Positions 1 through 8,296 of a DNA stretch of 64,000 nucleotides are shown piece by piece. Position numbers and translations under genes: made by a program. This DNA comes from G963667855 sp963667855. GTDB taxonomy: Bacteria; Planctomycetota; Phycisphaerae; UBA1845. The DNA is taken from assembly GCA_963667855.2 (NCBI GenBank), contig CAXXKI010000012.1, positions 62,001-126,000 on the forward strand. The letters are read 5' to 3'. The notes beneath the pieces are model-generated. The model saw nothing but the letters and a program-made list of their open reading frames with translations. It was not told the origin of the DNA and searched no databases. The first letter of the stretch is position 1; the number at the start of each line of letters is the position of its first letter.

Positions 1-286
1 TAGTCGGACGCAATGTGGGCAAAAACAATCACGCTATGTTGGGTAGATTCAGTGTGGTTTGAATAAGTGTTTCCTGCGAATATTCTGGTAGGTGAGTTTT
101 CGTGTCTGCCGTGCCGGGATCATAGTTTGTTGGTGTTGTATTGGTTCATGTTAATGTACGCGATCAGAACCTGACGTAGTAATAAACTCCTGCCGGTATT
201 GGCTAGATGATGGTTCGAGTATCGAAAAGTCTGGTTCTGTCGCTGAAAATACGAGGTCGTGAGTCATTCCAGTGAAGGAGGAATAG
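1..286. other. Leader region before first gene
   Basis: I see no convincing gene here. The only clear signal is a strong AGGAGG ribosome-binding site at about 276-281, a few bases before the ATG at 287. The small reverse-strand frame that runs through the start of the next gene looks like a shadow. Confidence 0.5.
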
Positions 287-1549
287 ATGATGGCTCGAGA
301 TTTAACGATATGTATGAGAGTAACGGTATTTTCAGTTCTCCTCTTTGCTTCATTGAATACAGTATTAGCAAATGGTTTGCAGCAACCATTTCTTACACAA
401 GAGAAGTCGGAACTTGATCTAGACTCTCGTTCTTGGCCAGAGGAAGTTGCGCTGCTAGTTGACGTTGGTGAATTTACTGAGAGCTTTTCTGTGAATCCGC
501 CTCTTGAAGTGAGCATGATAGAATTTGGGGAAAGCTCCCAAGGCCTTAATAAGGTAGGTACTGCACGAAGCTCGTGTTACGGATCTCGTTCGACAAACTA
601 TTCTATACCGGATAATGTGTGCGAGTGGGATGTCTATAGTCCCATTAGCATTGGCTGCGCTCCATCCGGAAAGACAATAACAGGTATGGATCTTCACTTA
701 GAAATCACACATACATATGTGGGTGATCTTGAGGTTATCCTATGCAACGAAGCATCAGATCATTGCGTGTCACTTTGGGATCGCGAAGGAGGTAGTGCCG
801 ACGATATTAGTGAAACCTGGTCAGATGTTGTTAACTATAATGGGGAACCTGTAAATCAAACTTGGCGTGTTTGGGCGAGAGATTGTGCTAGTGGCGATAC
901 GGGTTACATAGATTATTGGTGGATCGATCTTTATTACGAAGATGATCCCGCTGAACTCGTAATACAAGATTGGGATTGCGAGAGTGAGCCTTGGGCTTGG
1001 GGAGAAACTGCGCGTATTGACTTGGATGTCGAGAACACCGGGGGGGAGACTGCTGATACCTATATCAAAGTTATAGCGTCGAATGATACAACGCTTTGGG
1101 ACAGTGATGATTACATCATATTTGATTGGCACGCTCAAATTGCACCTGGAGCCCATTGGATTAGAAACGACTATACATGGACTCTTCCATCCTCGCCATA
1201 TCCGAACATGCCCAATAACGGAACTGTTTACTATTACGTGCATGTTGGTGATCCTTTTGATTTGAGAGACTATGATTCTGTAACTATTAGTACACCACTG
1301 CCTGACCTTACGGCTTCTTTATCCGTGATTGGTTCCAACTTCAATTGGGGTGACACGGTTGGCGTTGAGGTAGGAGTTGATAATATTTCGAACGTGCCGA
1401 CGGACCGTAGTTTTAAGGTATATCTGGTGATCTCGAACGATTCGAATATCCAATCATCAGATTACAGGTTGGCTGAGTGGACTGTATCAGCAGGTGGTAC
1501 ACCGTGGGGATGTCCACAACTGCGAACCTACCAAGCCTACCGCCGTTAG
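287..1549 (+). CDS. Secreted P-domain/CARDB protein, N-terminal part (frameshifted)
   Basis: This is the N-terminal 420 residues of a large extracellular protein. An AGGAGG site precedes the ATG at 287. Residues 1-28 form a signal peptide ending near V-L-A-N-G. Residues ~105-225 match a proprotein-convertase P domain (jelly roll; I-G-C-A...W-R-V-W-A-R-D...Y-I-D-Y-W-W-I-D-L). Residues ~225-335 and from ~340 onward are CARDB-type beta-sandwich repeats. The frame is lost at the G run 1506-1509, which has four Gs. The same place in later copies of the repeat (near 2272 and 2641) has five Gs and stays in frame. The last 14 or so residues are therefore out-of-frame translation, and the real protein continues in the next entry. 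Role inferred: surface adhesion or structural protein. Confidence 0.8.
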   Translation: MMARDLTICMRVTVFSVLLFASLNTVLANGLQQPFLTQEKSELDLDSRSWPEEVALLVDVGEFTESFSVNPPLEVSMIEFGESSQGLNKVGTARSSCYGSRSTNYSIPDNVCEWDVYSPISIGCAPSGKTITGMDLHLEITHTYVGDLEVILCNEASDHCVSLWDREGGSADDISETWSDVVNYNGEPVNQTWRVWARDCASGDTGYIDYWWIDLYYEDDPAELVIQDWDCESEPWAWGETARIDLDVENTGGETADTYIKVIASNDTTLWDSDDYIIFDWHAQIAPGAHWIRNDYTWTLPSSPYPNMPNNGTVYYYVHVGDPFDLRDYDSVTISTPLPDLTASLSVIGSNFNWGDTVGVEVGVDNISNVPTDRSFKVYLVISNDSNIQSSDYRLAEWTVSAGGTPWGCPQLRTYQAYRR

Positions 1550-4500
1550 GTTTTTCGGATAACGGAACAGTGTATTTCGGTCTTTACGCCGATGCCCAGG
1601 ATCAAATCGACGAGGAGAACGAAGGAAATAATACGGACTATGAAGCTGAAAGTATCGGTACGCTTCTCCCTGATCTTCAAGGGAATAGTTTTAACGCAGA
1701 GGAGCCACTCATAGCAGGGGAAGATTGTGACATATCGTTTTCTCTTAAGAATTCGGGAGGCGAAACTAGCCAGAGTTTCTTTGTGGATTTCTATTTGAGC
1801 GATAATAGTACCATATCTACGTCAGATTACATCCTTGGTAGTTTCCAAGTTCTCGGGGGGATGCAAAGTGGTACGGGCCCGCAGGTTAATACGAGTTTTG
1901 CTCTGCCTGTGCGTGGACATAGTGCGTACGAGAACGGAGACGGATCGTACTACATTGGTATGATTGTTGACGCCGATTCTGATGTGCAAGAATCAAATGA
2001 GGGGAATAATCGGAATATCGGTAATGGGACAGATAGAGATTCTGTTGAGATTACTGAAACCGGATACGCGGATCTGACTGCTTCGTTATCCGTAATTGGC
2101 TCCGACTTTAATTGGGGTGACATGGTTGGGGTTGAGGTGGGAGTTGATAATATTTCCAATGTTCCTACGGACCGTAGTTTTAAGGTCTATTTAGTGATCT
2201 CGAACGATTCGAATATCCAATCGTCAGATCACAAGTTGGCTGAATGGACCGTATCAGCAGGTGGTACACCGTGGGGGATGTCCACAACTGCGAACCTACC
2301 AAGCTTACCGCCATTGGGCTTTTCAGATAACGGAACAGTGTATTTCGGTCTTTATGCTGATGCCCAAAACCAGATTGACGAAGAGAACGAGGCGAACAAT
2401 ACGGATTATGAAGCTGAGAATGTTAATAAACCACTGCCTGACCTTACGGCTTCTTTATCCGTGATTGGTTCCAACTTCAATTGGGGTGACATGGTTGGCG
2501 TTGAGGTAGGAGTTAATAATATTTCGAACGTGCCGACGGACCGGAGTTTTAAGGTCTTTTTGGTGATCTCGAACGATTCGAATATCCAATCGTCAGATCA
2601 CAAGTTGGCTGAATGGACCGTACCAGCAGGTGGTACACCGTGGGGGATGTCCACAACTGCGAACCTACCAAGCTTACCGCCATTGGGCTTTTCAGATAAC
2701 GGAACAGTGTATTTCGGTCTTTATGCTGATGCCCAAAACCAGATTGACGAAGAGAACGAGGCGAACAATACGGATTATGAAGCTGAGAATGTTAATAAAC
2801 CACTGCCTGACCTTACGGCTTCTTTATCCGTGATTGGTTCCAACTTCAATTGGGGTGACATGGTTGGCGTTGAGGTAGGAGTTAATAATATTTCGAACGT
2901 GCCGACGGACCGGAGTTTTAAGGTCTTTTTGGTGATCTCGAACGATTCGAATATCCAATCGTCAGATCACAAGTTGGCTGAATGGACCGTACCAGCAGGC
3001 GGCACTCCATGGGGAATGTCCACGACGGTGAATCTTCCAAACTTACCGCCATTTGGTTTTCCAGATGATGGAACAGTTTACTTTGGTCTTTATGCTGATG
3101 CTTTGAATCAGATCGATGAGGAGAACGAAAGCAATAACTCAGATGATGAGAACGAAACTGTGTTGCTTACACCTCCCACAGTTCTAGTAATTGAGGATAT
3201 GGTTAAGGAGCCCGGCGGCTCTGAACAAATTCCGTTTGAGGAATTTCTCAACACATCCGGTCAACATTATGCAAAGTGTACAACCTCTCAAATTAATGAT
3301 GGAACATTTGATCTCAGTGAAATCAAGTGCATTCTTATCACGAGCGATTCTGCGGGAATTATTAATGCCGAGTATATAAAACAAAAAACCCTTTTGATTT
3401 ATAACGAAACTAATACGGCTCCAATGGCCATACCTGGCTATGGTTTATCGTACGATACTATAAACCAAGATTTTATAATTCCTAACGAGCCATTAGCTGC
3501 ACAGCAGCAACAGATATTGCCGATTTCTGTGCGGTTTGATTGGCAGTCTATCAAGGATCAGGGATTGACCGAATTTGCCGGGCTCGTAGATCCGACTGGT
3601 GCTGTCGGAGCGAATGCTATAGCGATGGATGTAAGTGAAGGAAGTTATGGATGGGCTGCGTGGGGAGTCGTATCCACAGTACTTCAAACCGGCGCGAAAG
3701 GAGTGTTTGTTCTTAGTGTGCCGGTTTGTTTAGGAACTGGCGTAGGTTGTCTTGTTACGCTTGGGTCGGCAGGCGTTGTAGGATTAACTATGTTGCCAGG
3801 CACTTTTCGGGATGCTGTCGAGGTCGAATCTTGGCAGACAAGTGACTCGGATTTGTCGTACAATCTTAACACAAATGTTCTTAGTGCTGGTAATGGGCTA
3901 GTGAATACTCAGTGCCAATATAGTACGGATAATCCCCAAGGACTCCCATATCTCGTTTCAGGTTCGCCGGCAATTTGTAACTTTCCGGCACAGCTAGATG
4001 CAAGTCGTGGCAGGTTTAGTTACGATAGTCAATACTTATACAATGCAGGAGTTTTATCGAATCCTATTGGAGGATCGGCATCGTTTAATGAGCTGGTAGA
4101 CTATAAAATCAATATTATCGGCAATCCTAGTATCGAATTGAAAGTTCTAGATAACCATTTTGATTATACCGGTCCTTATGGTAGCCATGCTATTGACCTA
4201 GGAGAAAACGGTATATCTGAGTGGGATTTAATCTGGACTAATTGGTTTTATCCAATAGAGCCTGACGTGATGGATTTTACGATTAGTAGTGAGAATGGAT
4301 TAATGTCAACTTTTGTTGCGGTCGATCCTGTTTTTGAACCTCTAGTTCCCGTTGGATCTATTGTAGATCTTAATGTTAACGTAGGTATGGAAGTTGGGGA
4401 TAGTGGGGTTTTGCAGTTAATAGTTATTGGGAATGCTGGGACGAATGAAACCATGTTTGAGATTATTGATGGCTGTCAGAGCATCATCATTCCTTTTAAC

Positions 4501-6279
4501 GTTAGCATCCAGCATGTTGTCCCAACGAACGAGGAATACCAAATTTACGTTCAATTTAGACCGGGAGCTACTCACGGGCCATTAACTACTTCAGACATTA
4601 GCGATCTAATTAACCAGCCGAACGTATTCCATATTGAGTGGTCTGCCGATGATTCTTATGATTCCGGATTAGGTAACGATGAATTTGCTACGGCTGCGGA
4701 GATCGGAGAGGTTACAAATTTGCCTCTCAAGTCTTACGACGATGACTACTTCAAAGTAAATTTGGCGGAAGGTCAAATGCTAACCACATATATTGGAGAG
4801 GGGTTGACGCATAGATTATATGTGCCTGATCAATCCGTATTCGTGGAGAGTACCGGAAATACAAGCCAAACGGCTCAATTGGTAGCAAACGTTTCGGGAT
4901 TCCATTACATAGAAATTTTGGACGGGACTCCAGACGATTATCACTTGACAACGGATATTGAAGATGTGACTCCGCCCGAAATCGTTGGCGATTTGATTTC
5001 TACTAGTCATGTTGCAAGTGAATGTTCAAACGAAGTTGTTATATCAATATCTTGGGACAAGGCGAATGACGTGGGCGGCTCCGGTTTGAATGGCTATTCA
5101 GCTATATGGACGCAAAGCCCCGTGTCGGAGCCTGATGAAGATCTCGAATACGAGGAATCTGTTATCGCCTGCGATAGTGATATACTTGATGAGGGTGACT
5201 GGTGGTTTCATATTCGTGCTGTCGATAACGCCGGTAATTGGGGAGACACGGGACGTATAGGTCCGTTTGAAATTGATATAACTCCTCCGTCATCATCACA
5301 TGGTTTGAATGGCGATACGTTCACGCTTTATGCCGATGATGGAGATGGGTGTGGGATTGAAGGTAGCAAGTATCGTTTGAATGGGGGTACTTGGCAATCC
5401 TACTTGTCCCCTCTTGAGCTAAATCCAGGTGATGTCGTGGATTACTATGCAATTGACAAAGCGGGAAACGCAGAAGATCCAATGAAAACGTTTATCGCGG
5501 AACCCGCTACAATCGTAGTTGATATCGAGCCATCTACTGTTGAAGCAAGCTGGACACTTCGCGGCCCGAAAGAATACACATACAGCGGCGTAGGAAATGA
5601 AGTCGTGTACAACTTGACTGCCGGACTGTACACGGTGACTTTTGACGATATTCCATGTTGGACTATACCCACTTCGCAACAAGGTACACTGGTTTTTGGT
5701 GGTCACCATACTTTTGCAGCGACGTTTGAGCCGGTTACTGCTCCAGAGATCAGCCATTGGCATAGCATTTTTAGTAATGGCGAATACGTTATTCAATCTG
5801 AGATTGGCGACGATTCAATCATGGCTAGCGATTGTGTTGACACATTACTGATTACTTTCGATGGCGCAATCGATCCCGTGTCGGTTGGCGAAGGATCGGT
5901 TGTTGTGCGAGGAATTGGAACAGGCGATATCGCCGTTTGCGATGTTTTACCAGATGAAGTTGGATCAAGTTTGACTATTGAGTTATGCAATCCTTTACCG
6001 GATGCTGACTGGTTCATTGTTGAGGTTGCGGACACAGTTGCGGATGCCTCAAGTTGTCCTGTCGCCGGTGATAGAGATATCGAGTTTGGCGTACTTTTCG
6101 GAGATGTTAACCGTGATAGGCTAGTGGATAATAGTGATCTTATTGCAGTTCGAATCCATCGTGGAGAGAGCGTTGCGGCGGACACGGTATTTTACGATGT
6201 TAATTGTGATGGCGTTATTGATAATAGTGATCTTATACGTGTGCGAATCAACCGAGGGCACGAACTACAAAGGGATTGA
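1477..6279 (+). CDS. Secreted CARDB-repeat protein with C-terminal dockerin (continuation)
   Basis: This is the downstream part of the gene that starts at 287; homologous reading begins at about 1507, and the first ~11 residues of this frame are not real. It holds the end of CARDB repeat 1, a divergent CARDB (~1670-2060), then three closely similar CARDB units to ~3170, each ending in a Y-F-G-L-Y-A-D-A...D-E-E-N-E-x-N-N motif. The middle (3180-4950) is not recognised; ~3690-3800 has a hydrophobic glycine-rich stretch. Residues encoded by 4970-5270 look like a fibronectin-type beta domain. The C-terminus (6100-6270) is a dockerin type I pair with calcium loops D-V-N-R-D-R-L-V-D-N-S-D and D-V-N-C-D-G-V-I-D-N-S-D. 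Joined to the upstream part, the protein would be about 2000 residues. Dockerin plus CARDB suggests cell-surface or matrix anchoring. Confidence 0.8.
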   Translation: MDCISRWYTVGMSTTANLPSLPPLGFSDNGTVYFGLYADAQDQIDEENEGNNTDYEAESIGTLLPDLQGNSFNAEEPLIAGEDCDISFSLKNSGGETSQSFFVDFYLSDNSTISTSDYILGSFQVLGGMQSGTGPQVNTSFALPVRGHSAYENGDGSYYIGMIVDADSDVQESNEGNNRNIGNGTDRDSVEITETGYADLTASLSVIGSDFNWGDMVGVEVGVDNISNVPTDRSFKVYLVISNDSNIQSSDHKLAEWTVSAGGTPWGMSTTANLPSLPPLGFSDNGTVYFGLYADAQNQIDEENEANNTDYEAENVNKPLPDLTASLSVIGSNFNWGDMVGVEVGVNNISNVPTDRSFKVFLVISNDSNIQSSDHKLAEWTVPAGGTPWGMSTTANLPSLPPLGFSDNGTVYFGLYADAQNQIDEENEANNTDYEAENVNKPLPDLTASLSVIGSNFNWGDMVGVEVGVNNISNVPTDRSFKVFLVISNDSNIQSSDHKLAEWTVPAGGTPWGMSTTVNLPNLPPFGFPDDGTVYFGLYADALNQIDEENESNNSDDENETVLLTPPTVLVIEDMVKEPGGSEQIPFEEFLNTSGQHYAKCTTSQINDGTFDLSEIKCILITSDSAGIINAEYIKQKTLLIYNETNTAPMAIPGYGLSYDTINQDFIIPNEPLAAQQQQILPISVRFDWQSIKDQGLTEFAGLVDPTGAVGANAIAMDVSEGSYGWAAWGVVSTVLQTGAKGVFVLSVPVCLGTGVGCLVTLGSAGVVGLTMLPGTFRDAVEVESWQTSDSDLSYNLNTNVLSAGNGLVNTQCQYSTDNPQGLPYLVSGSPAICNFPAQLDASRGRFSYDSQYLYNAGVLSNPIGGSASFNELVDYKINIIGNPSIELKVLDNHFDYTGPYGSHAIDLGENGISEWDLIWTNWFYPIEPDVMDFTISSENGLMSTFVAVDPVFEPLVPVGSIVDLNVNVGMEVGDSGVLQLIVIGNAGTNETMFEIIDGCQSIIIPFNVSIQHVVPTNEEYQIYVQFRPGATHGPLTTSDISDLINQPNVFHIEWSADDSYDSGLGNDEFATAAEIGEVTNLPLKSYDDDYFKVNLAEGQMLTTYIGEGLTHRLYVPDQSVFVESTGNTSQTAQLVANVSGFHYIEILDGTPDDYHLTTDIEDVTPPEIVGDLISTSHVASECSNEVVISISWDKANDVGGSGLNGYSAIWTQSPVSEPDEDLEYEESVIACDSDILDEGDWWFHIRAVDNAGNWGDTGRIGPFEIDITPPSSSHGLNGDTFTLYADDGDGCGIEGSKYRLNGGTWQSYLSPLELNPGDVVDYYAIDKAGNAEDPMKTFIAEPATIVVDIEPSTVEASWTLRGPKEYTYSGVGNEVVYNLTAGLYTVTFDDIPCWTIPTSQQGTLVFGGHHTFAATFEPVTAPEISHWHSIFSNGEYVIQSEIGDDSIMASDCVDTLLITFDGAIDPVSVGEGSVVVRGIGTGDIAVCDVLPDEVGSSLTIELCNPLPDADWFIVEVADTVADASSCPVAGDRDIEFGVLFGDVNRDRLVDNSDLIAVRIHRGESVAADTVFYDVNCDGVIDNSDLIRVRINRGHELQRD
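2262..2998 (+). repeat. Exact 369-bp tandem duplication inside CARDB gene
   Basis: The stretch 2262-2629 reappears at 2631-2998 with no difference that I can find by eye, a period of 369 bp or 123 codons. Neighbouring CARDB copies (from 1300 and 2065) are clearly related but differ at several positions. The duplication is therefore recent and could change copy number by recombination. Confidence 0.85.
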
Positions 6280-6309
6280 TCGAAACACTTGGTAAATCAA
6301 CTATAACCG

Positions 6310-6348
6310 ACGGCGGGAGTCCGGGAAGTCGGACTCCCGCCGTTTTTT
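6310..6348 (+). terminator. Rho-independent terminator of CARDB gene
   Basis: A 14-bp perfect stem (6310-6323 pairing with 6330-6343, A-C-G-G-C-G-G-G-A-G-T-C-C-G) with a 6-base loop is followed by a run of six T. It lies 30 bases after the stop at 6279. Confidence 0.95.
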
Positions 6349-6407
6349 GTGTATAAACCTCTTTTTCGACATTGCGAAGAGATAATCTATATTTTATCGC
6401 TAGTCGA

Positions 6408-6426
6408 TTTTGACTGCCCGCTGACA
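6408..6426 (-). mobile_element. Solo IS21-family terminal repeat
   Basis: These 19 bases are the exact reverse complement of 47492-47510, where the same sequence heads an istA start typical of IS21 elements. Both copies read TGTCAGCGGGCAGTCAAAA towards the inside of the element. No transposase gene remains near 6.4 kb, so this is a scar or solo end. Confidence 0.6.
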
Positions 6427-6596
6427 TGAACGGCCTCCTCAGTAAGAGACCGTGACACTATTTTGGGGACTCCTTGATGTGCTCTGAGCTCACTCGGCTT
6501 TATCCAGCCGTGTTCCGAGTTGTCGACGACAATCGCCTGACTTCAGACTTGAAGGCGGCGCGTGATGTTTTTGACACTAAAGGTGAACGTGCACTG

Positions 6597-6841
6597 GTGT
6601 CACCGGGCGGGTTAAAACGGTTCTCCCGCACTTTTGGTGAAAGCGTGAAAAAAGCAGTTCGAGTCGTAAGCTGCAACACGTAGGTCCACGGACGGCCCCT
6701 GAAAACGCGGAACGGAGTTTGCCAGATGGTAAATCCATACCTGCCGCAACCCGCGGCCAACGTCCGATCATAGGAGTTATGGTGCGAAATCACTGTTTAA
6801 CCAAGAGCGTAGGAGAGCAGTTTTAACCCGCCCGGTGACAC
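6597..6841. mobile_element. MITE-like palindromic element, copy 1
   Basis: A 245-bp segment is bounded by perfect 22-bp inverted repeats (6597-6618 and 6820-6841, outer end GTGTCACCGGGCGGG). The inverted repeat continues imperfectly inward for about 23 more bases. No coding frame inside looks real. I see no clear target-site duplication. It ends about 25 bp before the ribosome-binding site of the peptidase gene, so it may carry that gene's promoter. Confidence 0.7.
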
Positions 6842-6877
6842 TACTTACTACATTCTATCGTCAGAAGGAGACATGAA

Positions 6878-7648
6878 ATGAATGATGATAAGATATTTGC
6901 CAAGATGGAAACGGGAATCGAGCTGTTTAAAAAGCACGTCGGTATGGCTCTAATTCTCAAAGATAAAAATGGACCAGAGAGTGTTCTCCGCAACGGAACA
7001 ATTTCGTTTGTTGATTCAGGCTCAAAGAAATTACTGGTGACGAACGCGCATGTGTTCGAAGCTTTTGAGAATGCGCAGGAATCTCATCCGGAGGCGCTCC
7101 TTGCGGTAACTACCGAGACTGGCACAAAACCAATTGATATCTCATCTGCAACTATCGTTGATCGAATCAAGTCTGGTGTAGACCTTGCTATTCTTGATTT
7201 CGAATACCCGAAACTCTTCGAAAACGCTGGAAAGTCTTTTTGTTCGCATGCAGAGTGGCCGCCCCCACGAGCGAGAGAAGGAGACCATGTGTTCCTCGTC
7301 GGATTTCCCGAACTGCATAGAAAAAAGTCCAACCGAGGGCTCGAGTGTCGATTAACGGGAATTTGCGAAGTGGTTACGGCCTGCTCTGATCGTCAACTCC
7401 TGATAGTGGATGAGGATCTATCACGACGTGTGCTTAAGTCCAATCCCCACCTTAAGGACTTTGGTTCCCTTAGCGGCATGAGTGGTTGCGCCGCATTTAG
7501 TCAAAAGGAAGGAGAAGCGGAGTGGGCTCTTTGTGGCTTTATGTATGAGGCGAGTGAAGCTAGTGCGAACGCAACAATCTGCATTAACCATGTGGATTTC
7601 ATCCGAGACGACGGTGGGATAGATCGCGGTCTCATGCCTTGGCTTTGA
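6878..7648 (+). CDS. Cytoplasmic trypsin-like serine peptidase
   Basis: A 256-residue protein of the trypsin-like (Trypsin_2) fold. The charge-relay residues are visible: His58 in T-N-A-H-V-F, Asp102 in G-V-D-L-A-I-L-D and Ser202 in G-M-S-G-C. No signal peptide or membrane segment is present, so it probably acts in the cytoplasm. The start at 6878 is supported by AAGGAG at 6864-6869; an earlier ATG at 6873 stops after two codons. Peptidases of this kind often sit beside STAND NTPases or HEAT proteins in bacterial conflict loci as proteolytic effectors, and the next gene is such a protein. The pairing here is inference: the gap to that gene is 650 bp and holds a repeat element. Confidence 0.8.
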   Translation: MNDDKIFAKMETGIELFKKHVGMALILKDKNGPESVLRNGTISFVDSGSKKLLVTNAHVFEAFENAQESHPEALLAVTTETGTKPIDISSATIVDRIKSGVDLAILDFEYPKLFENAGKSFCSHAEWPPPRAREGDHVFLVGFPELHRKKSNRGLECRLTGICEVVTACSDRQLLIVDEDLSRRVLKSNPHLKDFGSLSGMSGCAAFSQKEGEAEWALCGFMYEASEASANATICINHVDFIRDDGGIDRGLMPWL

Positions 7649-7699
7649 TGTGAGGCGTGTTACTCGCATCCCTGCCACATTTACAGAATGGTTGGTGGA

Positions 7700-7935
7700 T
7701 GTGTCACTGGGGGAAAAACGGATTTCCCGCACTCTTGGTGGATATGTGAGATAATGGGCCGAGTGGTAGACTATGTAGCGCAGGGCCAAGGATGGCTTCT
7801 GACATCTTGCGTACTCGCTCCCCTTAGGGTACTTCCTGATGCCACGCCCTAGCCTGGGTTTACGGATGGGCTCTGAAAACGTATAGCAGAATCTGCTCAG
7901 TTGGTAAATCCACATCTGCCGCAGCCCGATACGAA
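7700..7935. repeat. Diverged copy of the MITE-like element, copy 2
   Basis: Two blocks match copy 1 in the same order and orientation. The block from 7702 (GTGTCAC...CCCGCACTCTTGGTG) matches 6597-6640. The block 7858-7931 (CTGAAAACG...GGTAAATCC...CTGCCGCAGCCCG) matches 6691-6753. The right-hand inverted end is not recognisable. The copies bracket the peptidase gene. Confidence 0.55.
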
Positions 7936-8296
7936 TCGTCGTATAGTCCTAGATTGAGATTCATGTGGTGTTGTTCCGATTTGTGTTTTAAACGCAAAAG
8001 AACAGAAACATTACATGCAAAACACCCATGATACGTTTCGTTTTGGCTTTCAATGATGATATGATGGCCTGTCACACAAGAGTTGGCGAAATACGTAGGT
8101 CCTTGTGTGGCGACGATGTAAAAGTTATTCGAAGGCGCAGGATACAGCGTGTCGCGATAACATGGGAAGACGTAGTGGAAGGTCTGGCACTCTGCCGTCG
8201 GAAGATTTCACTGGATTGCGAGGTGAAGCAATGTATGGAAAAACTCGGTCAAGCTGGGACGGAGCCGATCGTTGGTGGCACAGGAGGCGGATGCCC
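7936..8296. other. Gap before HEAT-STAND gene
   Basis: Open frames run through this stretch on the plus strand, but none looks like protein from a known family. The frame of the next gene extends back to 8105, yet the only good ribosome-binding site is AGGAGG at 8282-8287. I treat 7936-8281 as non-coding, with low certainty. Confidence 0.4.

Noticed and set aside
6474..6683. 69-codon plus frame between the CARDB and peptidase genes
   Set aside because: It runs into the inverted-repeat element and has no ribosome-binding site or recognisable motif.
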